DNA from: Pseudazoarcus pumilus
GTDB lineage: Bacteria > Pseudomonadota > Gammaproteobacteria > Burkholderiales > Rhodocyclaceae
Direction of reading: 5' to 3'
NCBI RefSeq assembly: GCF_002872475.1
Contig: NZ_CP025682.1
Span: 2,542,001-2,606,000, forward strand
DNA: 64,000 nucleotides
Part shown: positions 32,371 through 41,743 of the stretch, piece by piece
Layout of the letters: each line of letters starts with the position of its first letter
Position numbering within the stretch: the first letter of the stretch is position 1
Translations under genes and position numbers: made by a program
Notes under the pieces: generated by a model
Told to the model about the DNA's origin: nothing
The model's input: the letters and a program-made list of their open reading frames with translations, nothing else
Database searches by the model: none

Positions 32371-34590
32371 ATGCCGTCGCGCGCCCACTACGAATTCCTG
32401 AAGGCCAATCTCGCGGCGCTGTTGCGTGGGCGACTGCGCTTACGCGAAGGACACCGGCCCGTCTCCGGGCACGCGGTGCCGGCAGACTTCGTCGGCGTGG
32501 GCGTCGCGACCTCGGCCGATGCGGCCACCGATGCGGCGGTGCTCGATGCCGTGAGCGCCCTCGGCGTGCGTCGCGTGCGCCTCGACTTCACCCAGGACGA
32601 CGCGAACGGCCCTGTCGCCCGCCTTCTCGACGCGCTGATTGAAGCAGGTCACGATGTCTGGCTGCACCTGGTGCAACCGGCCGAGGCCGCACGGCGCATG
32701 CCGGGCGAGGCGGCCGGGCAGGAATGGCGGGAGTTCGTCGACAGCGTGCTGGCGCGCTGGGGCGCTCGCGTTGGCGCCGTCGAAATCGGCTCCACGGTCA
32801 ACCGCCAACGCTGGGCCGGCTACACGCTGGAAGGTTTCCTTTCTGCCTGGGACATCGCCTGGCACACGGCGCGGCGCCACGACGTGACCATCGCCGGCCC
32901 GAATGTCACCGACTTCGAGCCCCCATGGACCGTCGGTCTGCTCGACCTGCTGCGCCGACGCGGGCAATTGCCCGACATTCACAGCGACAACCTCTTCGCC
33001 GAACGCGCCACCGAACCGGAACGCTGGGACCACAAGATTCTCGGCCGGCGTCTGGCGCCGCTGCTGCGCGTGAACCTGATGCGCAAGGCACGATTGCTGC
33101 AGCGCCTGGGCGCGGACGCCGGGGTGGCGCGCATGGTGTCGCCGGCCGCGTTCTGGACGCTGCCGCGCATCGAACGCCGCCTGCCCGACAGCGAACAGAA
33201 GCAGGCCGACTACCTCGCGCGCTATCTCATCCTGTGCGCGGCCTCCGGCGCGCTCGAAGCCGCCTTCTGGGGGCCGTTGGCCTGCCACCGCGAGGGGCTG
33301 ATCGATGACGGCGCCGCGCCCTACCCCAGGCTCGAACGCATCACGCATTACGCCGGCATCGAGGGCGATCCGGCCCAGTGGCGCCGGCGACCGGCCTTCG
33401 ACGCGCTCGCCGCCTTCAACCGCCTGATCCCCGGCAGCCTGTATGCCGGACGGCTCAATCGCGGCGACGGCCTGGAAATGCACGCCTTCGAACGCGGCGA
33501 CGCCCGCGTGCACGCACTGTGGACCACCGACGGCCGGGCCGCCGCGCTGATCGACCTGTATCCGCCCGAGGCACTCGCCGCGGCCGAATGGCTGGATCGC
33601 GACGGCCGCAGCCTCGACGAGGCACCCACGCTGGTCACCGAGTCGCCGCTGTACGCACGCTGGCCCGCGAGTGCCGACGTGCGCACCAAGCCGGATGCCG
33701 CGCCGCTCGCGGACGTCGTCATCCACCGTCATTGCGCGCAGCGCCACTACTACGTGCGCGACGCCGAATGGCACGGCATCGTACGCGCGCGTGATCGCGC
33801 CGAGGCCGATCGACTGATCGCAGGCCTGCACCCGCGCGCAATCGGCGCCGCGCCCGACAAGGCCGGCTCGATGCGCCTGGCGCGCAACGCCATCTGGGCC
33901 ATTCCCGATCCGCGCGATGAATCCCGTCGCCTGGTCGCCAAGCAGCCCGTGCGCCATCACCTGCACAAGCGCCTGCTCGACCGCTTCAAGCCATCCAAGG
34001 CGCGGCGCAGCTGGAACGGCGCCTGCGAGCTGCAGCGCCGCGGGCTGGGTACGGCCGCACCGGTGGCCTGGTTCGAGCAACGCTCGGGGCGCACGCTCAC
34101 GCGCAACTGGTATGTATGCGAATTCGTCGCCGGCGGACTGTCGGTAGGCAACCTGTTCGCCACCTGGGCGCGTGGCGAGACTCATGCTTCGGGCATCGAA
34201 CGGGACACGCTGTTTCACGCGCTGGCGGACTTTCTCGTGCGCATGCACAACCGCGGCATCCACTTCCGCGACCTGTCCGGCGGCAACATCCTGGTCCGTC
34301 AGGACGACGGACTTGCGTTCAGCCTGATCGACACCGGGCGCATCCACGTTTACCCCGCCGGCGTGCCGCTGCGCGCGCGTCTGGGCGACCTGGCGCGTGC
34401 CACCAACAAGCTGCCGCGCAGCGCTCGCGAGCGCATGCTGCGCCTGTATCTCGCGGGAATCGGGCGCAAGCTCCGCCCGTGGCACGTGTGGCCGCTGGCC
34501 ATCTACGACTTCAAGGTGCGGCTCAAGCGGCGCATCGGCCGCAAGGCCTGGAAGCGCTGGTTCGCGCGCTTGCGCCCGCGCAAAGGCTAG
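32371..34590 (+). CDS. Glycosidase-like barrel fused to an LPS-kinase-like domain
   Basis: 739 residues in two parts. Residues about 38-480 look like a clan-A glycoside hydrolase barrel plus beta domain: a strand VRRVRLDF, then VEIGSTVNRQRW with Glu138 in the usual acid/base position, and PWTVGLLDLLRRRG with HSDN further on. Residues about 500-739 are a kinase fold: LVAKQPVRHHL (Lys524), HFRDLSGGNIL (Asp634) and LIDTGR. The kinase half resembles the WaaP/InaA group. A combined sugar-recognising and phosphorylating role on cell-surface glycans is a guess; glycosidase activity is unproven because the second catalytic acid was not identified. It shares its last four bases (CTAG) with the convergent gene. 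Confidence 0.72.
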   Translation: MPSRAHYEFLKANLAALLRGRLRLREGHRPVSGHAVPADFVGVGVATSADAATDAAVLDAVSALGVRRVRLDFTQDDANGPVARLLDALIEAGHDVWLHLVQPAEAARRMPGEAAGQEWREFVDSVLARWGARVGAVEIGSTVNRQRWAGYTLEGFLSAWDIAWHTARRHDVTIAGPNVTDFEPPWTVGLLDLLRRRGQLPDIHSDNLFAERATEPERWDHKILGRRLAPLLRVNLMRKARLLQRLGADAGVARMVSPAAFWTLPRIERRLPDSEQKQADYLARYLILCAASGALEAAFWGPLACHREGLIDDGAAPYPRLERITHYAGIEGDPAQWRRRPAFDALAAFNRLIPGSLYAGRLNRGDGLEMHAFERGDARVHALWTTDGRAAALIDLYPPEALAAAEWLDRDGRSLDEAPTLVTESPLYARWPASADVRTKPDAAPLADVVIHRHCAQRHYYVRDAEWHGIVRARDRAEADRLIAGLHPRAIGAAPDKAGSMRLARNAIWAIPDPRDESRRLVAKQPVRHHLHKRLLDRFKPSKARRSWNGACELQRRGLGTAAPVAWFEQRSGRTLTRNWYVCEFVAGGLSVGNLFATWARGETHASGIERDTLFHALADFLVRMHNRGIHFRDLSGGNILVRQDDGLAFSLIDTGRIHVYPAGVPLRARLGDLARATNKLPRSARERMLRLYLAGIGRKLRPWHVWPLAIYDFKVRLKRRIGRKAWKRWFARLRPRKG

Positions 34591-36041
34591 TCGGAGACGT
34601 CCGTGCCAACGGGCGCGGCGACGATGACCGCCCCGCCGTTACCCCCGGCGAATCGCCGCACCACTTCCAGGCCGACGCCGTCCAGCCAGGGTTCGACCGG
34701 GCCGTCGCTGTCGGAAACCTCGAGCACGTACAGCGTGTGGCGCCCGCCGCGCACCGCGCGTTCGACCGCGGCACGGGCGCCGGGTGGGGCGAGCGGCACG
34801 AAATACCAGCGCGCGTAGTGCGCCACACGGCGGCTGTCGATATACACCGTGTCCGATTCTTCCGCATTGGCCGCGAGCCAGCGGCCGGCCTCGACCACGT
34901 GATGCCTGGGCTCACCGGTGGACACCACATTGGCCAGCGCGAGCAACACGGCCACCGTCACCACAGCCAGCCGCGTACCTGGCCAGCGCCCGGTGAAGCG
35001 GAACAGGCCGGCGGCGACGAAGGGCACCAGCATCAGCAGACTCAGTCCCACATAGCGCCCGGCGAGAAACTGCAGATCGGCGACGAAGACGCACAGCACC
35101 GGCAGGTGGGCGGCAAACCCCCATGCGAACAACGCATGCCGCGAGGCGCTCGAGCGCACGGCGCGCGCGTGCATGAGGAAGATCAGCGGCAGCACGAACG
35201 GACCGAGCTTCTGCACCAGCTCGAAGGGCACAAGCGCGAGCGAGCCGGCGAGCAGGATGAAGCCGGCGTTGCCCTCGGCCCAGTTCACCAGCGTCGAGGC
35301 CAGCACCGCAGCCTTTGCGTCGAAACGCTCCAGGCTGAAGCGCCCCAGATCCATCGCCAGGCGCCCGTCGAGCAGCCCGGCCGACCACGCCCACAACAGG
35401 GCGAGGCCGCTCAGCGCGGGCAGGCCGGCGATCATCGCGACCCGCCGCAGACGCTGGCCGGGCGCCGCGCTCGCCGCCTGCCAGGCCGCGAGTGCGGCGA
35501 ACAGCACCAGTGCCTCGGAGCGAAACAGCGCGGCCACGAGCAGCGCCGCCTGCACCGCCAGCGCTCCAAGCCAACCGGGCCGCGCATCCCAATCGAGCGC
35601 CAGCCGGAAGGCCAGCAGCGCGAAGAACCAGCAGCCATATTCGCGCAGCAACTCATGACGGTATTCGTTGATCCCGATCACCGACAGCACCGCCAGGCAA
35701 GCCCACCAGGCCAGCTCCGGCTGGCGCCGGCCGACACAGGAGACCAAGAGCGCGCAGGTGCCGGCCATGAACAGCGCATTGAACAACTGTCCCACCGCTT
35801 CCGGACCCAGACCGGTGAGGCGGGAGCCCCAGGCCATCAGGATGGGCAGGAACAGCCAGTCGAAGGATTCGCGCGCGGCCTCCAGCCCGCCGGCCAGATA
35901 GGCCTCGGCCGTGCGCACGTAGAGCATGCCGTCGCGATTGAGGGTATTGGTCGCCAGCGCGATCGCGCTCAGCAGCAGGCTGCCGAAGAAGGCCGCCGGC
36001 GCCGGCCCCAAGGAGCGCAGGCGCTGCAGCGCCGCATTCAT
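34587..36041 (-). CDS. Polytopic membrane protein, GT-C glycosyltransferase-like
   Basis: 484 residues with about eleven hydrophobic segments and a soluble C-terminal part of about 130 residues (GEPRHHVVEAGRWL, YYARWYFVPLAPPG-like stretch). The first loop after the leading helix contains NTLNRDGMLYVRTAEAYLAGG-type sequence, reminiscent of ArnT/PMT enzymes that use polyprenyl-linked sugars in the periplasm. It lies 22 bases downstream of the carbamoyltransferase gene on the same strand, so the two likely form a unit for surface glycan decoration. The donor and acceptor are unknown. Confidence 0.65.
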   Translation of the reverse strand: MNAALQRLRSLGPAPAAFFGSLLLSAIALATNTLNRDGMLYVRTAEAYLAGGLEAARESFDWLFLPILMAWGSRLTGLGPEAVGQLFNALFMAGTCALLVSCVGRRQPELAWWACLAVLSVIGINEYRHELLREYGCWFFALLAFRLALDWDARPGWLGALAVQAALLVAALFRSEALVLFAALAAWQAASAAPGQRLRRVAMIAGLPALSGLALLWAWSAGLLDGRLAMDLGRFSLERFDAKAAVLASTLVNWAEGNAGFILLAGSLALVPFELVQKLGPFVLPLIFLMHARAVRSSASRHALFAWGFAAHLPVLCVFVADLQFLAGRYVGLSLLMLVPFVAAGLFRFTGRWPGTRLAVVTVAVLLALANVVSTGEPRHHVVEAGRWLAANAEESDTVYIDSRRVAHYARWYFVPLAPPGARAAVERAVRGGRHTLYVLEVSDSDGPVEPWLDGVGLEVVRRFAGGNGGAVIVAAPVGTDVSD

Positions 36042-36063
36042 CGTCGCACGCCGCCGGTCATGC

Positions 36064-37800
36064 TCAGGCCGGCTCCTTGACGACGAGGATGTCTTCCATC
36101 ACCAGATACTGCAGGTCGGAACCGAAGAACATGTTGAGTGCGTCGGTGGGCGAGCAGATCATCGGTTCGCCACGACGGTTGAGCGACGTGTTGAGCACCA
36201 CGCCGTTGCCGGTGAGGCGCTCCAGCTCGACCATCAGGTCATAGTAGCGCGGGTTGTGCGCGCGCTCGAGCACCTGCGCGCGCGCCGTGCCGTCCTCGTG
36301 CACGACTTCGGGCACGCGACGGCGCCATTCCTCGGCCACCTCGAAGGTGAAGGTCATGAACGGCGCCGGATGGTCGGTGGCGAGCATGCGCGGGCCGACG
36401 GTGTCGAGCATGCTCGGGCAGAACGGCCGCCAGCGCTCGCGGAACTTGATCTGCTCGTTGATGCGGTCGGCCACGCCCTGCGCGCTCGGGCAGCCGAGGA
36501 TGGAACGCCCGCCCAGCGCACGCGGGCCGAACTCCATGCGTCCCTGAAACCAGGCCACCGGATGGCCGTCGGCGAGGATCTGCGCGATACGCTCGGGCAC
36601 CTTGTCGATGCGCGTCCATTGCGGCTGCGACGGATGCCTGGCGCAGGCGGCGATGACTTCCTCGTTGGTGTAGGCCGGGCCGAGATAGACGTGCTCCATC
36701 TTCTCGACCGGCACGCCGCGCGCGACCGACACGTAGGAGGCCGCACCCACCGCCGTGCCCGAGTCGCCCGAGGCCGGCTGCACGAACAGCTCGCGCACTT
36801 CGGGCCGGGCGATGATCTTCTGGTTGAGCTTGACGTTGAGCGCCCCGCCGCCGGCAAAGGCCAGGCGTCCGGTCTCGCGCAGGATGTCGCCCAGGTAATG
36901 GTCCATCATCTGCAGCGCGAGATCCTCGAACAGCTTCTGCATGCTCGCCGCGTAATGGATGTAGGGGTCGTCGGCGATGTCGCCGTGGCGCATCGGCCCC
37001 AGCCACTCGACCAGCTTGGGCGAAAAGTAGTAGCCCTTGCCGTTTTCTTTGTAGCGGCGAAAGCCGATCACGTTGGCGTAGTCGGTGTTGATGATCAGCT
37101 CGCCGTTCTCGAATGTCGCCAGCCGCGAGAAATCGTACTTCGCCGCGTCGCCGTAGGGCGCCATGCCCATCACCTTGTACTCGCCGTCGAGCATCTCGAA
37201 GCCCAGGTATTCGGTCAGCGCCCCGTACAGGCCGCCGAGCGAATCGGGGTCGTAGAACTCCTTGATCTTGTGGATCTGCCCGTTCTCGCCCCAGCCGAAG
37301 AAGGTCGTCGCGTACTCCCCCTTGCCGTCGATGCCGAGAATCGCGGTCTTCTCCGCAAAGCCCGAGCAGTGATAGGCGCTGGAGGCGTGCGTCAGGTGGT
37401 GCTCGACCGGCACCAGTTCGACCTTGGCCAGATCGAAACCGAGCTGCTGCAGACACCATTCGATACGGCGGCGATAGCGGCGATAACGCCGGTTGCCATT
37501 GAGGATCGCGTCGAGCGCGCGGTCCGGCGCATACCAGTAGCGCTTGGCGTAATGCCAGCGCGCCGGCCCCATCAGGCTGATCGGCGCGAACGGGATCGCC
37601 ACCACGTCCACGTCGGCCGGCTTCACGCCGGCGAAGTCCAGGCAGAACTTGGCCGACTCGTACGGCATGCGGCCCTTGGCATGCTTGTCGCGCACGAAGC
37701 GCTCTTCCTCGGCCGCCGCGACCAGCTTGCCGTCGACGTACAGCGCCGCCGACGGATCGTGCGTGAGTGCGCCGGACAGGCCGAGAATCGTCAATGCCAC
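36064..37800 (-). CDS. NodU/CmcH-family carbamoyltransferase
   Basis: About 578 residues, transferring a carbamoyl group from carbamoyl phosphate, through an adenylate, to a sugar or secondary-metabolite hydroxyl. N-terminal Kae1-like part: LGLSGALTHDPSAAL, VEHHLTHASSAYHCSGF with metal-binding histidines, GIDGKGEYATTF. C-terminal YrdC-like part: GGGALNVKLNQKI, WFQGRMEFGPRALGGRSIL and NTSLNRRGEPM. No ATG fits; a GTG at 37800 gives the natural start just before the first strand. Surface polysaccharide decoration is likely from its neighbours. Confidence 0.88.
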   Translation of the reverse strand: MALTILGLSGALTHDPSAALYVDGKLVAAAEEERFVRDKHAKGRMPYESAKFCLDFAGVKPADVDVVAIPFAPISLMGPARWHYAKRYWYAPDRALDAILNGNRRYRRYRRRIEWCLQQLGFDLAKVELVPVEHHLTHASSAYHCSGFAEKTAILGIDGKGEYATTFFGWGENGQIHKIKEFYDPDSLGGLYGALTEYLGFEMLDGEYKVMGMAPYGDAAKYDFSRLATFENGELIINTDYANVIGFRRYKENGKGYYFSPKLVEWLGPMRHGDIADDPYIHYAASMQKLFEDLALQMMDHYLGDILRETGRLAFAGGGALNVKLNQKIIARPEVRELFVQPASGDSGTAVGAASYVSVARGVPVEKMEHVYLGPAYTNEEVIAACARHPSQPQWTRIDKVPERIAQILADGHPVAWFQGRMEFGPRALGGRSILGCPSAQGVADRINEQIKFRERWRPFCPSMLDTVGPRMLATDHPAPFMTFTFEVAEEWRRRVPEVVHEDGTARAQVLERAHNPRYYDLMVELERLTGNGVVLNTSLNRRGEPMICSPTDALNMFFGSDLQYLVMEDILVVKEPA

Positions 37801-37881
37801 CGCAAAACCTCGCTCGTTCGCCACCCGTTCAGGGTGGCCGCATGCAAAGGCGCGATTATACCTGCGCAACCCCCACCCTCA

Positions 37882-37912
37882 GCGTCGGCCCTCTCTACGC
37901 TCGCACCGACTT
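37882..37912. repeat. REP-like arm, copy D (degenerate)
   Basis: GCGTCGGCCCTCTCTACGCT followed by CGCACCGACTT, matching the right arm of copy G (GCGTCGGCCCTCGCTGCGCT) with a few mismatches. It lies upstream of the carbamoyltransferase start. Confidence 0.5.
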
Positions 37913-37971
37913 GGCCGCCAACCCGAAACGCCGCAGGTTGCCTATCGATGCTCAGGATGGATGGCCCCGCG

Positions 37972-37994
37972 ATGTATTGACAAAATCAATACAT
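37972..37994 (+). promoter_or_regulatory. Operator-like palindrome and promoter of brnT
   Basis: Perfect 9-bp inverted repeat ATGTATTGA / TCAATACAT separated by CAAAA. It overlaps a consensus -35 TTGACA (37977-37982); 16 bases later comes TATTCT (37999-38004), seven bases before the brnT ATG. Autorepression by the antitoxin complex is typical of such modules; binding here is inferred. Confidence 0.6.
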
Positions 37995-38010
37995 CGCCTA
38001 TTCTTCATCC

Positions 38011-38304
38011 ATGGACGTGCGCTTCGACCTCGACGGTGACTCGTTCGCTTGGGATGCAGACAAGGCGATGTCGAACTTGCGCAAGCACGGAGTCCGCTTC
38101 GAAGACGCCGCGACGGTCTTTGCCGACCCACTGTTCATCGTCGTCGATGCATCCCGCAACGAAGAGGCCCGCGATGCCGTCATCGGCCTCGATGCATCCG
38201 GACGGATTCTGTTTGTTGTACATGTCGAAGTCGAGTCGCGATTCATCAGAATCATCTCCGCTCGCCGCGCCACCCGGCGCGAAGAAGGTCAATATGCTCA
38301 GTGA
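38011..38304 (+). CDS. brnT: BrnT-family toxin
   Basis: 97-residue RelE-fold ribonuclease toxin of type II toxin-antitoxin systems. The BrnT signature is present: FAWDADKAMSNLRKHGV, FEDAATVFADP and, at the end, IRIISARRATRREE. No Shine-Dalgarno sequence precedes the ATG, and the best promoter would start RNA at or next to the ATG, so the message may be leaderless. The antitoxin gene overlaps its last 11 bases. Confidence 0.9.
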   Translation: MDVRFDLDGDSFAWDADKAMSNLRKHGVRFEDAATVFADPLFIVVDASRNEEARDAVIGLDASGRILFVVHVEVESRFIRIISARRATRREEGQYAQ

Positions 38305-38578
38305 ACGACTCAAATCCCGTCTGGACAAGAACCGCCCAATGACCTCGATTACGCTTCGAATCCCGGTCGACGTGGTCGAATCGCTCAAGCGCATAGCGCC
38401 GCTGCGTGGCTTTTCCGGCTACCAGACGTTGCTCAAGGCCTATATCTCTGACGGTTTGCGACGCGACGAGGCACGCTTTCACGACGAACGGGAGGCACGC
38501 TTCATCGACGCGCTCAAGCGCCGTGGCGTGCCGGACAGCGTGATCGAAGAAGCCGGGCGGGAATTGACCGGGGAATAG
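38294..38578 (+). CDS. brnA: BrnA-type ribbon-helix-helix antitoxin
   Basis: 94-residue partner of BrnT, starting at an ATG inside the toxin 3' end behind GAAGAAGG. A short N-terminal helix precedes a ribbon-helix-helix-like core (SITLRIPVDVVESLKRIA, GYQTLLKAYISDGL), suited to DNA binding and autorepression; the C-terminal tail ends ELTGE. The order toxin-antitoxin matches brnTA modules. A REP-like arm starts just after the stop. Confidence 0.82.
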   Translation: MLSERLKSRLDKNRPMTSITLRIPVDVVESLKRIAPLRGFSGYQTLLKAYISDGLRRDEARFHDEREARFIDALKRRGVPDSVIEEAGRELTGE

Positions 38579-38580
38579 GC

Positions 38581-38602
38581 CTCGCTGCGCTCGCACCGAC
38601 CT
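38581..38602. repeat. REP-like arm, copy E
   Basis: CTCGCTGCGCTCGCACCGAC followed by CT matches the right arm of full copies; it starts three bases after the brnA stop codon. Confidence 0.55.
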
Positions 38603-38913
38603 TGTATGTTGAAGGTGACTGCCTGAGCAGCCGATGTAGTCGATCACCGGGGAGGCCGTTCCGACGTTGAGGCAGTGTGTTTCTGACCTCGCGCGTAGAG
38701 CGGCTCCCCCGCCTCATTGCCGACTTCGAGGAGTATCCGAAAGCCAGCGCTGAGCTGAGCTTTGCATCACAAGGTCGAAGCGGCAAGAAGTGCGAGGTCA
38801 GGGAAGCCGGTGTTCACAGTTACCAAACTTCGCGCTGGAGGGAAAGCCCATGTGTGTGGTGGGAATCGATATGCCGCCAAGAGTTTCGATCTACCGCCCG
38901 GACACGACCGCGG

Positions 38914-38944
38914 TGGGTCGCCGATGAGCCGAAGGCGAAGCGAT
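38914..38944. repeat. REP-like left arm, copy F
   Basis: GGGTCGCCGATGAGCCGAAG followed by GCGAAGCGATG matches the left arm of copy B (GTAGGTCGCCGATGAGCCGA); the right side of the element has decayed. Confidence 0.6.
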
Positions 38945-39010
38945 GCCCGCCCGGCACCAGCCATAGCGTCGGTCCGAGACAGGCAGGCGGGCATCGCGCA
39001 AAGCAGCACG

Positions 39011-40009
<999 letters not shown>

Positions 40010-40048
40010 GACGCTCCCCGCGTTCAAGACATCATCATAACCCACACG

Positions 40049-40163
40049 TCAAAATCTGACCCGACGGGCGGCGTCGAACATCACCATGCCGATGAAGCGC
40101 CGCTCGAAGGCCGGCCACAGCATCATCGGCACCAAGCCGCATCCAACGGCAAAAAGGTCGAGT
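40049..40163 (-). pseudogene. Duplicated 3' end of the exosortase H-associated gene
   Basis: The minus-strand reading gives LDLFAVGCGLVPMMLW and ERRFIGMVMFDAARR, a diverged copy of the last 45 residues of the gene at 40249-40896 with about 10 residues deleted inside. DNA identity is obvious over 40066-40133 versus 40275-40342. A full REP-like element lies between original and copy. Confidence 0.8.
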
Positions 40164-40253
40164 CGTAGGTCGCATCGAGCCGAAGGCGAGTGCGACACAT
40201 CCGCCCAACACCTGCCACCGCGTCGGCCCTCGCTGCGCTCGCACCGACCTACC
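40164..40253. repeat. REP-like palindromic element, copy G (full)
   Basis: GTAGGTCGCATCGAGCCGAA at the left and GCGTCGGCCCTCGCTGCGCT plus CGCACCGACCTAC at the right. Its right terminus supplies the TAG stop codon (complement of 40249-40251) of the exosortase-associated gene. Confidence 0.8.
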
Positions 40254-40896
40254 GCGAACGTGTCGCGCCGTCGAGGGCGGCGTCGAACATCACCATGCCG
40301 ATGAAGCGTCGCTCGAAGGCGAGCCACAGCAGCATCGGCACCAGCGTCGGCAGCAGCAGGAAGCCGAGCTGGTAGCCCACCGCGAAGAGGTTGAGCTGCA
40401 AGGCCGAGAAGCCGGTGACGGCCGCAGACAGGTGGTGCATCTGCACGCCGGTCTTGACCAGCAGATCGAACACCATGCCCCAGGTCTGGAAGGGCAGGAT
40501 CACCAGTGCGCCGAGGGGAAACTTCCACCACAGGCCGCGGCTGCGGGAGGCGATCAGCAGCGCCAGCAGCATCGGCAAACCGTAGCAGTAGGTCAGCACG
40601 TTCGCTTCCGGCGCCAGTTCGGCGATCATGCCGCCGGGCTGGGGCACGCGGATGGTCGTGAGCAACACCTGGGTCGTGCCTTGCAGCTCGGTGGTGTAGA
40701 CCCAGCCGGGGAAGAAGAACAGCATCACGCGCTCGACCAGCCACGCGACCGGCTGCACCACCCACTCGCGCGCCCAGTACCAGACGGCCAGCGCCGGCAC
40801 CAGCGCGAGGATGGTGCGCAGGAAGAACCCGCCGACGACGCTAAGCCCGCGCTGCACCGTCGAACTCCACCGGCGCGCTGTCGTTGCGCGCGACAT
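40249..40896 (-). CDS. Exosortase H-associated membrane protein
   Basis: 215-residue polytopic protein with several hydrophobic segments, of the type found directly after exosortase H. Features: WVVQPVAWLVERVMLFFFPGW, a periplasmic region (QVLLTTIRVPQPGG), and a C-terminal LVPMLLWLAFERRFIGMVMF. It overlaps the xrtH gene by 56 bases from the listed ATG, or 17 bases if a GTG at 40857 is used. Its function is unproven; partners of exosortases are thought to assist sorting of C-terminally tagged proteins. Confidence 0.75.
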   Translation of the reverse strand: MSRATTARRWSSTVQRGLSVVGGFFLRTILALVPALAVWYWAREWVVQPVAWLVERVMLFFFPGWVYTTELQGTTQVLLTTIRVPQPGGMIAELAPEANVLTYCYGLPMLLALLIASRSRGLWWKFPLGALVILPFQTWGMVFDLLVKTGVQMHHLSAAVTGFSALQLNLFAVGYQLGFLLLPTLVPMLLWLAFERRFIGMVMFDAALDGATRSR

Positions 40897-41359
40897 AGCG
40901 AATCCACAGCAGCCACACGACCAGCACGTCGATCATGATCAGCACCTGCCAAAGGTACAGGTGGGCGAACTCGAACCATTGCTGATTCCAGTCGGCCAGA
41001 TAGAACAGCGTGATCACGCGCAAGACGTTGACCGCCTGGATGGCGACGAAGCCGATCAGGATGCCGGCGAGCTTCATGCGCCACGGCGCCGGATAGGCCA
41101 GCACGCCGGCGGTCAGGATGATGCAGGCCTCGATGCCGTTGCAGCCGGCCTCGATCGACACCCCCACACCGGTGCCCGCGTGCTGCAGGATCTTGCCGTA
41201 GCTGATCACCTGCGGGTCGAACATCCCCACCAGCCAGGCGCTGATCGCCGCCAGCGTGGACGTCCACGGCACCACCACGGCCTTCTGTACCGGTGGGGTG
41301 AGCTCGGCGACGAACATCGCCACCAGCAGGACCATGAACACGGCGAAGAAGCGGAACAT
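40841..41359 (-). CDS. xrtH: Exosortase H
   Basis: 172-residue membrane cysteine transpeptidase-like enzyme of the exosortase/archaeosortase superfamily, expected to cut and transfer proteins with an IPTL-type PEP-CTERM-like sorting tail. The catalytic triad can be read: Cys in IEAGCNGIEAC, Arg in NVLRVI and His in FAHLYLWQ, spread over several membrane helices. The H subtype is inferred from length and from the adjacent partner gene. No protein in the window shows a clear IPTL-CTERM tail. Confidence 0.85.
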   Translation of the reverse strand: MFRFFAVFMVLLVAMFVAELTPPVQKAVVVPWTSTLAAISAWLVGMFDPQVISYGKILQHAGTGVGVSIEAGCNGIEACIILTAGVLAYPAPWRMKLAGILIGFVAIQAVNVLRVITLFYLADWNQQWFEFAHLYLWQVLIMIDVLVVWLLWIRYVARNDSAPVEFDGAARA

Positions 41360-41362
41360 GCG

Positions 41363-41743
41363 CTACCCCTCTTTCGCTTCGGGCGACGCGATCGGCGCAG
41401 CGCGTTGTTCCGCCTCGACCAGGCGTGCTTCGAGCACCGCCATGCGCTGATTGAGCGTGCGCAGGTCGCGTTCCAGCCGGGTGTTCTCGCTGTCGATGTG
41501 CAAGGCCTTGAGCGTGAGCACGATGACCGCCGCGAGCAACAGGAAGGCCGGCGAATACGAGATGCCGAACCAGTCGCCGACGCGGTCGATCAGGCGCGGC
41601 CACGCCCCGAGGATGCCGGCGGCCAGCGCCACGGCAAACCAGAACAGGCCATGCGACGTGTGCATGTAGTCACGTCGCAACAGATACAGGATCAGCACGG
41701 CCAGCCCGATGCCGAGGGTGGCGGTGAACAGTTCAAGACTCAT
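41363..41743 (-). CDS. DUF2304-type small membrane protein
   Basis: 126 residues: hydrophobic segments LFTATLGIGLAVLILYLL, GLFWFAVALAAGILGAW and PAFLLLAAVIVLTLKAL, then a coiled C-terminal tail (NTRLERDLRTLNQRMAVLEARL). This pattern fits the DUF2304 family, often beside glycosyltransferases that use polyprenyl sugars. The stop lies 3 bases before the xrtH start, so it heads the same leftward unit. Function unknown. Confidence 0.72.
   Translation of the reverse strand: MSLELFTATLGIGLAVLILYLLRRDYMHTSHGLFWFAVALAAGILGAWPRLIDRVGDWFGISYSPAFLLLAAVIVLTLKALHIDSENTRLERDLRTLNQRMAVLEARLVEAEQRAAPIASPEAKEG

Larger units (their letters stand above)
38579..39010. other. Accessory gap with REP-like arms and no recognised gene
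   Basis: About 430 bases between brnA and the RhuM-Fic gene. A REP arm (38581-38602, CTCGCTGCGCTCGCACCGAC then CT) and a REP left arm (38914-38944, GGGTCGCCGATGAGCCGAAG then GCGAA) flank roughly 300 bases in which open frames match nothing I know. It may be a decayed insertion. Confidence 0.45.

Noticed and set aside
32371-34590. Two separate genes instead of a fusion
   Set aside because: The frame is continuous, without a stop, ribosome site or compositional break between the two parts.
34116-36080. Open frame of 654 codons on the plus strand
   Set aside because: Out of frame with the kinase fusion and antisense to a hydrophobic membrane protein; no motif.
35926-37980. Open frame of 684 codons on the plus strand
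   Set aside because: Antisense to the carbamoyltransferase, whose motifs are unmistakable on the minus strand.
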